Positions 42,827 to 53,613 of a stretch of DNA of 64,000 nucleotides are shown in pieces. The first letter of the stretch is position 1; each line of letters opens with the position of its first letter. Below the pieces are notes generated by a model. The model was not told the origin of the DNA and did no database searches. It worked only from the letters and a program-made list of their open reading frames with translations. The translations under genes were made by a program, and so were the position numbers. The DNA is from Flaveria trinervia (Eukaryota; Streptophyta; Magnoliopsida; Asterales; Asteraceae): positions 62,001 to 126,000 of the forward strand of contig JACCIX010000998.1 in the NCBI GenBank assembly GCA_025506515.1. The letters are read 5' to 3'.

Positions 42827-45647
42827 TTAGTTTAGGTTAGGAACCCAAGCCTTTACTGGCTTGGGTTTCCCAGAGGCATCACACATCATGAATTCAACCC
42901 ATTGACCCTTAAAGGATGAGAGTAGCTCAGGTTCCTTCTTGTCATCATTTTCAGACGCGGAGGATGACTTCTCTTTCCATAAGCCAGATTTGTGCAATGC
43001 CTGTTTGTGATAAACAGTCGACTTGCTAATAGGTTGAACGTTAGGTTCACTAGTTCTTCTAGGTGGAGTTAAGGAACTCCTCTTAGAATACCTAGGTTTT
43101 GAATCCTGAAGTTCAATATTCTTCCTAGGTGTCTGATAGTAAGGACAAAAGAAAGCAATGTGTCCACACTCTCCACAGTTGTAGCATGACCTGCTATCAA
43201 CTTTATGATTAAACTTTCTTTGTGGAGATGTGTGTGACACCCTAGTAACATCACTTAGTTTGGGTTTTGACTCTGTTTCTTTTGATGTTTTCTTCTGTTT
43301 AACAAAATCAATTGTTTTAACATTTTTAACATCTTTTTCCTTTTGGTTAACTGGTTTTTGACATGAAGCTTGTGAAAGATTAACATTAGCAGTCCTTTTA
43401 GATTCAGATTTGACTTTGTTTGACTCGGACTTTATATTAACCTTTTCAATTTTTTTTCCAGATTAACACAAGCAATTTACCCTTTGCCTTTGAAGTGGCC
43501 TCCTTTTGTTTTGTTCCAAATTCAATTGATGAACATGCGGAATCTGGATCACTAACAAGAGGAGTAGACACCACATGATCCTTGATGGGGTTGTTATTTA
43601 TTGGTCTACTCTTAGTGTTTATCAAGATCTCAGGTGGAGGTGGAACCACTTTATAACCCAAACCCTCCCCATTGTTTCTTTCTCTCACTAAGTGTTGGAC
43701 AATGTGTGATGAACTTGTCCAACTGTGTAGTTTTTGCTTTAATGAGTTTACTTCTAATTCTAAAACTGCCTTTTGCTTCTTAGTGTCTTCTAGGGAGTTA
43801 AGATAGTACCTAATGTCATTAGCTTGGTTAATGCAACTACTTCAGTTCCCTAAGCTGTTTGGTCAAAAGGTCTATCTTTTCTTTATAACTATGCTCATTT
43901 TGTTTTAAAACTATATTAGCCTCAGTGCACAGTTGCAAATCCTTTACTAAGTTATCATTATGATCTAATAACCTAGCAAATTTCTCATCTATGCTATCTC
44001 TAAAAGTATCACAATCAGAACAAGCATGATTTTTAAATAGTTGGTCAGTAGTACTTACCTGAGGAGGTTCAGAAGAGTTAGCCATCAACGCAGCATCAGA
44101 TGTCTCTGGTTCTGGTGATTCTGTCTTTGCTGTTGAAATCACTTCTTCAGGCTTGTAGCTGACCTCAGTTGCAGTTGTCTCTTCAATATTTGACATCACT
44201 ATCTCAACTGCAATATATCCCTCACTCACGGAATCATCATCTAAATCTTCTACACTAGCAATATTAGATTCCCCTGGAAAGACAAACCGAAAGCTCTAGT
44301 CCTGTCCTTCATCATCATGAGCAGTCAAGGCTTTTGGATCCTTGCTTGACGAAGTAGAAGTGCTAGCTTGCTTGTCTTGACGAGTGAAGGACGAGAATGG
44401 GTTCCTGTTCCCGTCTTCTTTGGCTTCACACATTCTGTCTTGAAGTGCCCCTTTTCTCCATAGTTAAAGCAGGTCACTTTACGCTTGTCAAAGCAAATGT
44501 GGTATCCTTAGTAGCAACCAAGTTATGTCCGGTCTTTTTCACAAACTTCTTCGCCCTCCGGACAGCACTAGCTAAGGCCCACATAATGTCCTTCTCTCCA
44601 GCTCCATTTCATCCACCTGCTCGTAGTCGTCATCTGCCAGATGGCAGTTTCCGATCTTCCCAGCAACAAGTCCATCACAAGAATGAACCACTGCTGCCAA
44701 AAGATCCATGTGCTCTTGAGCTACTTCCACAGTCACATTACCGAGGTTCTCGGTCTTCAGTCTAGTAGCATTCGCTTCAGTTCCAATGTAATGGGTACAA
44801 GAAGACCCTGACGTTTCTGAACCTGAAGGAGAAGCTTGTAAAGGACCCGATGAGCTAGACACAAATGCAGTCTTAAAAGGTGCTCCAGACGTCTTAGCTT
44901 GAGGCGTGGCATTGTACAAAGCTGGATTCTGAGTGTGCAAAGACTTCCAAGCTCTGTACTTCATCCTAAGTGCTTCTCTCGCAGCTTTAGAATGAAGTCA
45001 TTGATATCCAACTTTGCCAGCATCTCATTCTGTCTCAGATTTGACACAAATGAAGCCCACTTTTTCGGCAATCCGTCTGCGAAATTTGACACCTTTTCTT
45101 CCATGGTAGTAGCAACACCATGTGTATGCAATTCACTCATCAGATGGTAGAATCTATCAATAACATCATCCAAACTCTCGTTTCCCATCGATGAGAAGTT
45201 GTCAAATTCCTTCTTCAGTTCCTTAGCTTTAATTGCCTTCAGTGAAGCATTCCCGTCGTATCTCTTTTCCAGCTCATCCCACAATTTCTTGGCCTGCTTA
45301 TTCTCCGAGTACTGGTGGAAAATATCTTCAGGAATAGACTGTGTAATCAATGCATAAACTCTCTTCTTTGCGTTATACTTACCTTTTTGAGCATCAGTCA
45401 TCCCTCCCAAAGTAAGCTTTACCCCATCTGCTCCCACCGACATACTATACCCAGTCTCGATAGTTTCCCACAAATTTGGATCCACTCCATTGAGGTAGAT
45501 CTCAAAATGTTGTTTCCAGTGGGGAAACTCATCTAACGTTTAGAGTTTTGGTGGCTTATTATGATTCCCCACCTCACTCTCAAGCAACAGTAGGTTCTGG
45601 ATCCTTGAGTCCTTGTTGGCAGTAAACGCTGACATCTGATCTTCCAT
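42827..45647 (-). pseudogene. copia D gag (two zinc knuckles)
   Basis: ATG 45645-45647 opens MEDQMSAFTANKD; an ochre near 45538-45540 interrupts it. The main Gag domain (45485-44961) is open: VYALITQSIPEDIFHQYS, AKKLWDELEKRY, FVSNLRQNEML. Zinc knuckle 1 at 44430-44471 reads CFNYGEKGHFKTEC: the second Cys is Tyr (codon 44460-44462). A coiled-coil-like stretch with CSDCDTF and LCTEANIVLKQNEHSYKEKI follows (44229-43837). Zinc knuckle 2 (43145-43186, CYNCGECGHIAFFC) is intact. The tail KAWVPNLN ends at UAA 42827-42829. Several frame breaks lie between 44570 and 43250. Confidence 0.88.
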
Positions 45648-46123
45648 CACGATTAACTTTTAAGTGTACTAAACAAACTGTCAAACTGGTGCGACTGGGT
45701 GATGTGAATGGGCTATCTGTGCGAATGAACTATCGATTGGTTCAATCGTGCGGCTAAACTAAGCAATTGGTTCAGTCGTGAGAATGAAACTGATGCGTAT
45801 GAACACTGCGAACGGATGGTTCAGTCGTACGAATGGAGATGCGACTCAGTCCCATCGTGCGTCTAGTGTATGCGAATGAAGTCCAGTCGTGCGAATGGCT
45901 CACTCATGCGCTGAAGCTGCTTTTTGCGAAAATTCTAGGTTAAAAGTGTTTTAGCCGTAAAAATTCGCAATTTCGCAAACCCTAATCGCCTAAGGCCGTA
46001 GAAACGAAACTTGATGAGCAGGGAATGTCCAAGACAACTTTTGACACGAAAGATTGCGTTTTTTAGTGTAAAAACACAAACTTTATATCAATCTTGATTG
46101 AATCACACGTAATCAAGATCCAG
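45648..46123 (-). repeat. element D 5' leader with the family motif array
   Basis: Noncoding leader between the primer-binding site and gag. At 45690-45910 it carries over ten units such as CAGTCGTGCGAATGG, ATGCGACTCAGTC and GTGCGAATGAAC, the same motif as in U3 and in the aORF-proximal spacer. Confidence 0.8.
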
Positions 46124-46138
46124 TGCTCTGATACCAGT
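46124..46138 (-). other. primer-binding site, element D
   Basis: Reads ACTGGTATCAGAGCA on the minus strand, adjacent to the 5' LTR; initiator tRNA-Met type. Confidence 0.93.
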
Positions 46139-46871
46139 TGTCAGGACCAGGTATTTGAACGAAATACCGAATGATTAACGTGTAAACCAAATCAAATAGT
46201 GCGGAATCCTATTTGATTGGCGATCCAATAAGTGAGAACGCACGTAGAATCAATAAAGTATTGAATCAAACGTTAAGAATCGATTAGGAATCGATCTACA
46301 GCGTTCTATGAACTTGGAGTATCAACTTGGAGGCTTCTGGACGGCTAGGGTACGTCTGGAGTCGAAATAGAATAAAAAGCTCTCGTTTTTCCACGAATTG
46401 GGTTGTATTTATAGGTTAGTCTTGTTCATTCGTGCGACTAAACCATTAGTATGGTTCAGTCGTGCGATTGAACCATGCGGTTGATTCATCCGCACGACTG
46501 AGTGTTCAGTCGTGCGACTGAGCCAATCTTATGTTACAATCATACGACTGATCCATCTCCTGGTTCAGTCGTGCGACTGAGTCATTCGTATGCAGTGATT
46601 CATGCGTATGGTCCATTCACATGGGCCATTCACATGAGCACTTCATTTTGTTAAGTTTGAATGTATTAATGAATATAACATTATGTGTAAGAATTCAAAC
46701 AACCACAAACCTAATTAACCAATTCAACATCGACTCATTAATGAAATATTAAACATTATAAATAACAAACAATCAATATCATTTTATTAATCATTCCAAA
46801 CATTTCATCAGAATCAGACAACAAGATCTATTACATTCATATCATGATCTAGGGACATACATGTATCAACA
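46139..46871 (-). repeat. 5' LTR of element D
   Basis: 733 bp, same termini as 33193-33926. The palindrome cluster (about 46430-46640) lies upstream, in the element's sense, of the TATA box TATAAATA at 46407-46414. Confidence 0.95.
46407..46414 (-). promoter_or_regulatory. LTR TATA box, element D
   Basis: TATAAATA in the context ACCTATAAATACAACCC on the minus strand, just downstream of the U3 palindrome cluster. Confidence 0.7.
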
Positions 46872-47424
46872 CTTTGGCCCATCTGTGGGCTTTCATCGAG
46901 GTTCTGAAAGACAGGCCTGAGTCTTCATTTGTAGGGCGGCACTTGGATGGTCCTGTGCATGTATAGGCTTGGGTCTTTCATTCGGGCCCTCTTGAGCTGT
47001 GGGCCAATGCGTATAAGCTTGGGCGGCACTTAACGTGGCTCATTTGACGACTCAGTACATGGATGTCACGAGTCTATTGGCATAGAATATGGAATCTTTT
47101 CTACGTAAGCTGGTTGTACAAAGTTTGTTTGTTCATACAGGCAGTGTGATTTGGGGATCTTTTGTTTGCTCCGCAAGGTAGCCAGAGCCAGCCTGTTTGT
47201 TTTTCATGAAAAAGGCATGATAGTCTTCAACTGCATAAAAGTAGTGCGGAGAACTAGTCAGAATTGTGCCAGCCATCTAATTCGTGACGCATGGCGAGAT
47301 TCCTCTACCACTCTATAAATGGAGGCTCGATAAGTGTCTTCACCAAATTCAAATCAAAAATTGAGTACTAGCACGTATGGCTATGGATGCTGCTGCAAAC
47401 AGGCTTTCTGCAATTTCTATTCCT
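46872..47424 (+). other. foreign insert in element C, right part (promoter-like DNA and the start of a gene)
   Basis: Continuation of the 32761-33192 insert; the first five bases are D's duplication. Near the right end a plus-strand TATA box (CTCTATAAATGGAGG, TATAAAT at 47314-47320) is followed 57 bases later by ATG 47377. That frame reads MAMDAAANRLSAIS before running into C sequence, in a context (A-rich 5' UTR, alanine-rich start) typical of a plant gene. This looks like the promoter and first codons of a host gene carried in by a transposon. The gene is not recognised. Confidence 0.5.
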
Positions 47425-49555
47425 TCTTCTTGTGTGTATCCTTGAACACTAGTCTAGCTTTTTTTATGACAATGCCTCTATCATCTTTCTTATTCCTAAA
47501 CACTCATTTGTTCCTATAGTAGTCTTCCCATAAGAAAGAGTACATATGTTCCAAACCTTTTTCCTTTTGAATTGAAGTAGCTCATCTTGCATAGCTTCAA
47601 CCCAACTTTCATCCTTCAGAGTGTCATCAATTTTCTTTGGCTATATCTGGGACAAGAAACAAAAGTGAAGACAAACATTTGCTTTATGGGTTTGTCCTCT
47701 TGTTTTTACCCTTGTGTCAACATCTCCAATGATGTTTATGGTGAGGTGACACTTGTGGATCCTTAGTTGAGGGATCACAGCAAGTTGCTGAGAGAGATCT
47801 AAATTAGAAAAATTTAGATCTGGCATTGATGCTTCTCCCACCACATCAGCACACTTATCAAGAGAAACTTGATCCAATGAGTGTGTGACATCATTGATGT
47901 TTTCATCTATGGAGTGGTTATCAGCATCAAGAAATTCTTGATCACTATCACCACCCCTATTGTCCTCTGTATTTGAACTTTCTTTATCTGGTTGTTGAGC
48001 CTCTAAGATGGAGTTTGAAGGCATCTCAGATGTATCAACTAAATTTGTCATTGTTGTGCTGATAGAAACTTCATTTGCAGAAGTAGTTAAAACTGGAGCT
48101 GAAGATGTGTAACTTGAAGGATCACCTATAGGTAAGATATCTGTAGATCCTGAAACATTCTCACAAGCTTTGTTAAAACAGTTGGTTACTAAATCACGAT
48201 CAAATATCCAATCAGGACCAAAACTAGCCACACTAGGTGTGTGTTCATTGAAAGTCACATTGGTTGACTCTTTAACAATTCTAGTTCTAAGATTGTATAC
48301 TCTGTAAGCCTTAGATTGAGAAGAGTGTCCAATGAAAAGTCCATCATCTAATTTCTCAACAAATTTGGCAATTTGATCTTTGGTATTCAAGATGGTGCAA
48401 GGACATCCAAATATCCTGAGAAAACCAATGAAAGGTTTCCTCTTGTGCTAAAGTTCATAAGGAGTCTTGCCATGAGTCTTAACCACTAAAACTCTATTTT
48501 GCACATAGCAGGCAGTGTTGACTGCCTCTGCCCAGATGGTGATGGGCAGCTTACAGTCAGACAACATGGTTCTTGCAGCTTCAATTAGTGTCTTGTTTCT
48601 CCTCTCAGCAACACTGTTTTCCTGAGGAGTCCTGGGAGCAATGTATTGTCTTGTAATACCCTTTTTATCATAAAATGTATCAAGGATTTAGTTCTTAAAT
48701 TCAGTTCCTTGATCCTATATTATGGTTTTAACCTTGTGATCACATTGATTCTTAATCTTTAAGATGAAATTCTTCAGAATCTCAGGGGTCTCATCCTTAG
48801 TTTTAAGGAAAAAGATCCAAGTGAATATTATAAATTCATATGTGATCACCAAACAATAAGAGGTCCTTCCTAGACTCATTAAACTTGTGGGGCCAAAGAG
48901 ATCCATATGTAACAAGTGTAGGGGATGAGTGATGGAGTTTCTTTCCTTAGGCTTGTGAGATACTTTGTGTTGCTTCCCTTTAAGGCATACAACATAGTGA
49001 TCATCACTTGTAAACTCTTTCTTTGACATTCAAGTTACCAAATCATTTTTAATTAATTTATTTATTTTCTTTAAGTTTACTTGGCACATTCTTTTATGCC
49101 AAAGGAAAGACTCATCACTATTAGCTTTAGATAGAAAACATGAAACTTCTCCTGAGGGAGATGTTTCTTGCAAATCCATCTTGTACATGTTCCCTTTCCT
49201 GGGGGCTCTGAGCAAAATATGCTTATGAGGAATGACCACCCCAGGCTTGAGAACAATGCACTCTTGTTCAGTAAAGAGCATGTTATGACTTTGATCACAA
49301 AATTGTGATACACTTTGAAGATTGTACCCAAGATCCTTGACAAAGTTTACCTTCTCAATGTTGAGCTTACCATTTGTGTCCTTGCCCTTCCAGAAATGTA
49401 ACCACCTTCATCTTCTCCAAAAGCAACAGGCACTCCATCAATTCTTTCAAAATTCTAGAGTAGTGACCTATTTCCAGTTATGTGCCTAGAACAACCACTA
49501 TCAATGATCTAGACATTCTTGTTTATCTTGAGTTGTTCCTGCATAAAGAAAATGA
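47425..49555 (-). pseudogene. copia C pol, first half (protease, integrase, start of RT)
   Basis: After the gag stop, the protease frame reads IIDSGCSRHITG (near 49500; a TAG just before it replaces the usual Trp). GAG-pre-integrase has SFLWHKRMCQVNLKKINKLIKND. Integrase has CLKGKQHKVSH, HMDLFGP, a decayed second motif (stop then DQGTEF near 48700) and VAERRNKTLIEAARTM. The variable region (48390-47641) is open for 249 codons. RT begins with WVFRNKK-type residues and breaks at the foreign insert near 47425, inside YTQEEGI; the rest is at 31553-32760. Stops or frameshifts near 49500, 49030, 48715, 48445 and 47640. Confidence 0.87.
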
Positions 49556-52154
49556 TTAGTTACATTTGGAAAACCAAGCCTTATTGGTCTTGGGCTCATC
49601 AAAAGAAGTAGAAGGTAATGAAATAGTAATAGATCCTATAGTTGTGCTTTGAGGGTCTTTTACTGTTGTTAATGGAGAACTCTCAGTCACTTGGTCTTTC
49701 TTTGACTTCCACACCACCTTCGGAAGTTTGGACATGACCCTCAATACTTCGGAAGCTTTTGAGACTTTAGAAGTTTTGGTGACTGGACCTTCGGAAGATC
49801 CTGCTAACATTGCAGTAGACTTCAGTGCTTCGGAAGTATTCCTTTCTTCTGAGACCAAATTTTCTTCCAAAGAAAATTTTCCACTTGCCTCTTCTTCACT
49901 TTGGAGCTTCCGAAAGAAACAGATTTTCCTTTCGAGGCTAAATTCTTCTTGGAGCTCTTGGAAGTCTCTTTCTTGGTCACATGAACAGTACCTCTTAGAT
50001 TTTATGGACAGATCTTAGCAAAGTGAGAAGTATTCTCACACATAACACATTCCATCTTCTTGTTCCTAAGAGCCTTCTTCTGAGAACAAGGCTGACTTTG
50101 ATCACATCCCTTCTCCACCTTCTTCTTTGCAGATGCTGAGACAGTCCTATTGGGCTGTGAACTGTTCTTGGAGTTAGATGGTTTAGAATGTTTAGCAGTG
50201 GTACACAACAGATCAATCTTCTTCTTGATGTTGAGATAATTTGAACATGAACCAAAACTCTTAGTCGAAGAGTTTAGGTTGATGTTTTCAGTCTTAACCA
50301 CTTCAAACCCTGCAGAGATAAAAACCTTTTTTTGCTTAGAGTCAAAAGTGGCCTTGATCTCTTGAGCCCTCTTAGCTTTTATCTTGCTCTTTCTGATCAA
50401 GTCTTCCTAATAGACTTGGTCATCATAGTCTTCTTGCTCTCCTTAGAAGGATAGTGACCCTTCTTAGAATGCTCCTCTTCACTCTTCTTAGAGGAATTCT
50501 TCACTATCACTTCTTCATCCTCTTTACTCAAGGGGTCTATGAGAGGAAGCTCATCTTCACAAGTTCCACACCTAGGTGATTTCATAGACAAGATTGTGTG
50601 TGGAGGAACTCACTAGATACCCTGGCTTTGCTGATCACAAGCTCAGCCAGGCATTCAGTCAACTTAGTTATGAGATCCTTGATCTGAGTCCTATAATTGG
50701 TGTGCTCATGTTTTAGAACTGAAATAGTTTTCTCTAAGTCCTCTATTTTTATCTTATAGTCATTTTCAACCTTTTTAAAATCAGATTTTAGAATGTTCAT
50801 GGACTCAAGATCAGATCTCATTTCTAAGTTGTAGGACATGTATATGTTGACCTTAGAAATACATTCAGGAGTACAGAGATGTTCCAATACCTTGGCTTCA
50901 TCATGATTAGCCATCAATTCTTGGTTTGGAGATGAATCTTCCACCTGAAAGCTCCAATCAAAGCCTATTTCGTCAACAACAACTACAGCTTGCTACTTTG
51001 GCTTCTCATTCTGGGTGGCTTTATCAGTGTAGTTTGGTCTGGATTATGCTTGGCCACCATTTGTTCTTGGTGCCTTGCACTCCCTAGCAAAGTGGCCCAT
51101 CAAGTAACAGTTGTAACACTTAACTTTGCTCTTATCTAGTCCAAACATTCCACTGTTGTATTGCTAGGAAACTTCCTTCCTATCCGCTTGTAGAACTTCT
51201 TGGCTCTATGAGTGAGAAGAGCCATTTGCTAGACTATGTCCATATACTCCTGATCATCTGGATAGATATAGTCCAGGTCTTCAAGGGTGAAGAGAAAGCT
51301 GCCACAATTTTCATCAGAAGACACAAAGGCTTGAGAAGAACTTGTCTCTTGGAATGGGCTTCCTTGAGTGTAGTTCTCCCTTGGTGTCTCTGGGAAGGTG
51401 ATGAAAGGGCCCTTTTATGAGTTATCAGGGTAGCATATGAGATGATGTTGTCGTTCTATGCTATCCCTTTTAGTCACATGAAGGACTGAACGCATTTGAT
51501 TACTGGAGTTGCCAGATGAACCTTGCATGTTCATCTCCATCTGGTATCAATTGAGAATGCCATACAACTCTGTCAAGGTGAGAGTCTTCAAGTTCTCTTG
51601 ATAACAACAAAATAGTGTGTCCGTTGCCTAGGAAGAGAGGACATGAACATCCTTACAATATCCATGTTCTCAAGAGCTACACCACCATCCACTAAGGTGT
51701 CCACAATCTCAACATACATGAAGTATTGTTGAGTCATGGCCTCACCTGTTTTAAAGGTGAAATTTTCAAACTATTGCTTTAGGAGATCCTGCTTGTTCTC
51801 CTTGGCTTCAGAGGAACCCTCATACATCAGTTTCAATGCATCCCATAGTTGCTTAGCTATTTTGCATTTCTTGCGACATTTGTATACAGAGTTTGAAAAA
51901 GCAGTCTGAAGGGTTGTCATGGCCTTTTGATCAATTTCTACTCTCTTTCTATCTTCATCTGAATCGTCAGCCACAGCCTTGGGAATCATACCACCTCCAG
52001 CAGCTGAGGAGGTGCTTCGTACGTAAGGTCTAGTAACAACAGACTCTCACATTCTTGAGTCTAGAGACTTGATAAAGGCTTCCATTCTTTGGCATAAAGT
52101 GTCAAAGTCATTAAGAGTGATCAGTGGGGACTTTGTCATGGTTCCAGTTTCCAT
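49556..52154 (-). pseudogene. copia C gag (two zinc knuckles, coiled coil)
   Basis: Probable start ATG 52152-52154 (METGTMTKSPLITLNDFD). A stop near 52046 and a frame change follow. The Gag core at 51989-51771 has TTLQTAFSNSVYKC and AKQLWDALKLMYEG. Zinc knuckle 1, [14 protein letters not shown], is at 51077-51118. A coiled coil follows at 50944-50582 (LKSDFKKVENDYKIKIEDLE, then EHTNYRTQIKDLITKL), then a Ser/Lys-rich stretch. Zinc knuckle 2, CVMCENTSHFAKIC, is at 50008-50049. The tail KAWFSKCN ends at UAA 49556-49558. Between 49730 and 49930 the DNA carries repeated CTTCGGAAG units, the same motif as in C's LTR and spacer. Pol is in another frame. Confidence 0.86.
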
Positions 52155-52248
52155 ATTAGCTTTAGAAATAACTTCCACTGAGATGTTTAGTACTTTATGT
52201 GTGTGAGGGATCTTAAGATGGTGAGATCTTATATCAAGAGCTTGGAAT

Positions 52249-52262
52249 GCACTGATACCAAT
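52249..52262 (-). other. primer-binding site, element C
   Basis: Reads ATTGGTATCAGTGC on the minus strand next to the LTR: the common TGGTATCAG variant for initiator tRNA-Met. Confidence 0.88.
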
Positions 52263-53068
52263 TGCAGGACCGTTGAAGGGTACAATCTTACAACACAACA
52301 ACACAAAGAGGAGAGTGTGCAACAACACTTAACATATCAAATAGAGAACATAAAATCAGTTTTTTGTGAGAGCTAAGAAACACAAGTATTCAAGAGACAG
52401 AATAAGAACAACACAAGTAATTGGTTTTCAAGGTTGATGTATATTGCTCTCTAGTTCCTTACAAGTGTTTACAAAAGCAATGGTATAAGATATAAAGAAA
52501 CAGAGATACTTATACTACAACCTATAGCCGGCCATACTTTGAAGGCTAGCTGGATACATGATCTAGACAACAACAAAATCAATATAGAGTCAAAAGGAAG
52601 ATTGCCTTTTGACTAGTGACTATGACATGTCATAGCTCATATCCTAATATATTACAAAAAGGATAAAGTACATAAAGTAGAAAGTTATAGACTCAAGACC
52701 TTAATGTACAGTTACCAAAAGCATGGACCTTTCACCAACTTATGTAAAGTTGGTGTCTTATTAGAGTTGCAGCGGAAGGGGTCCAGCTTTATGTAAAAGG
52801 TACATCAGATAAAGCATGTGTTCAAAAGTCTTCAGAAGAAATCTGTCTTCAAGTGTTAGCTTCGAAAGACTATGTCTCTGAAGCTTCGGAAGACTTCATG
52901 TTTGGCTTTGGAAGATATTGATCTTGGCTTCGGAAGATTTCACACTTAGAATATTTTTCTGATGTTGGGTGTGAAACTTCCGAAGCATTCCACTTCAGTA
53001 CACTTGTACATGCATGCAAGAGAGACTTTGGGTGTTTGGGTTACATCAGCCTTATATTAAATCTTACA
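52263..53068 (-). repeat. 5' LTR of element C
   Basis: 806 bp, plus-strand ends TGCAGGACCG and AAATCTTACA. U3 (52835-52990) contains several CTTCGGAAG/CTTCCGAAG near-palindromes. The corresponding 3' LTR survives only as 26200-26302. Confidence 0.88.
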
Positions 53069-53106
53069 GTTAGTTAATTTTTCTTTAATATTCAAAAATA
53101 AAGAAC

Positions 53107-53303
53107 TTTGGGGGTAATCGGGCATGTGGTTTCGAGTAATCGGGTCGGGTATTACCTAATCTTTTACCCATCCCATACCTGTAATTTTTTTATAACTAGT
53201 CCCATACTCGGTCCAATACCCATTGGCCTTTGGGTATACTCGTCCCATATGTTTCGGGTATACCTATCGAGCTTGGGTTTTTTTCCAACCCTAGTAGGGA
53301 TCC
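53107..53303. mobile_element. probable hAT-type non-autonomous element, fragment
   Basis: Dense GGGTAT/CGGGT/CCCAT units (CGGGTCGGGTATTACC, TTTGGGTATACTCG) and a right end CCAACCCTAG. This resembles the subterminal repeats and terminal inverted repeat of eudicot Ac/Ds-like elements. No matching left terminus or 8-bp duplication found, so probably truncated. Confidence 0.45.
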
Positions 53304-53525
53304 ACATTGATCTCTTATCCAAAATATATGACAACCAAATATTGCATGAGAGCTCAAATTTGTTGATTAAATCTAGCCACTCCATATCGAAAATTGAGAC
53401 TAATACGATCTATCCATACTATACTGCAAATTACCTTTTAAATTCTTGATTATTCAACAACGTACCACCGACCTCCAAATCCAAATACGTAATCCTTTTT
53501 ATGTAAGTTATGTGTGTTTTGATAT

Positions 53526-53527
<2 letters not shown>

Positions 53528-53608
<81 letters not shown>
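53528..53608. repeat. (TA)n microsatellite, about 80 bp
   Basis: Uninterrupted TA dinucleotides, about 40 units. The apparent IYIYIY reading frame through it is an artefact. Confidence 0.97.

Positions 53609-53613
<5 letters not shown>

Larger units (their letters stand above)
33193..46871 (-). mobile_element. Ty1/copia element D, full length, SIRE-like with 3' aORF
   Basis: Complete 13.7-kb element reading leftwards: 5' LTR 46139-46871, primer-binding site, motif-rich leader, gag, pol, long spacer, aORF, polypurine tract and 3' LTR 33193-33926, with CTTTG on both sides. The LTRs differ at about 20 of 733 positions by eye (roughly 2.7%). Long frames survive in RNase H, RT and the aORF, but gag and pol have several breaks and the protease active site is altered. 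Confidence 0.95.
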
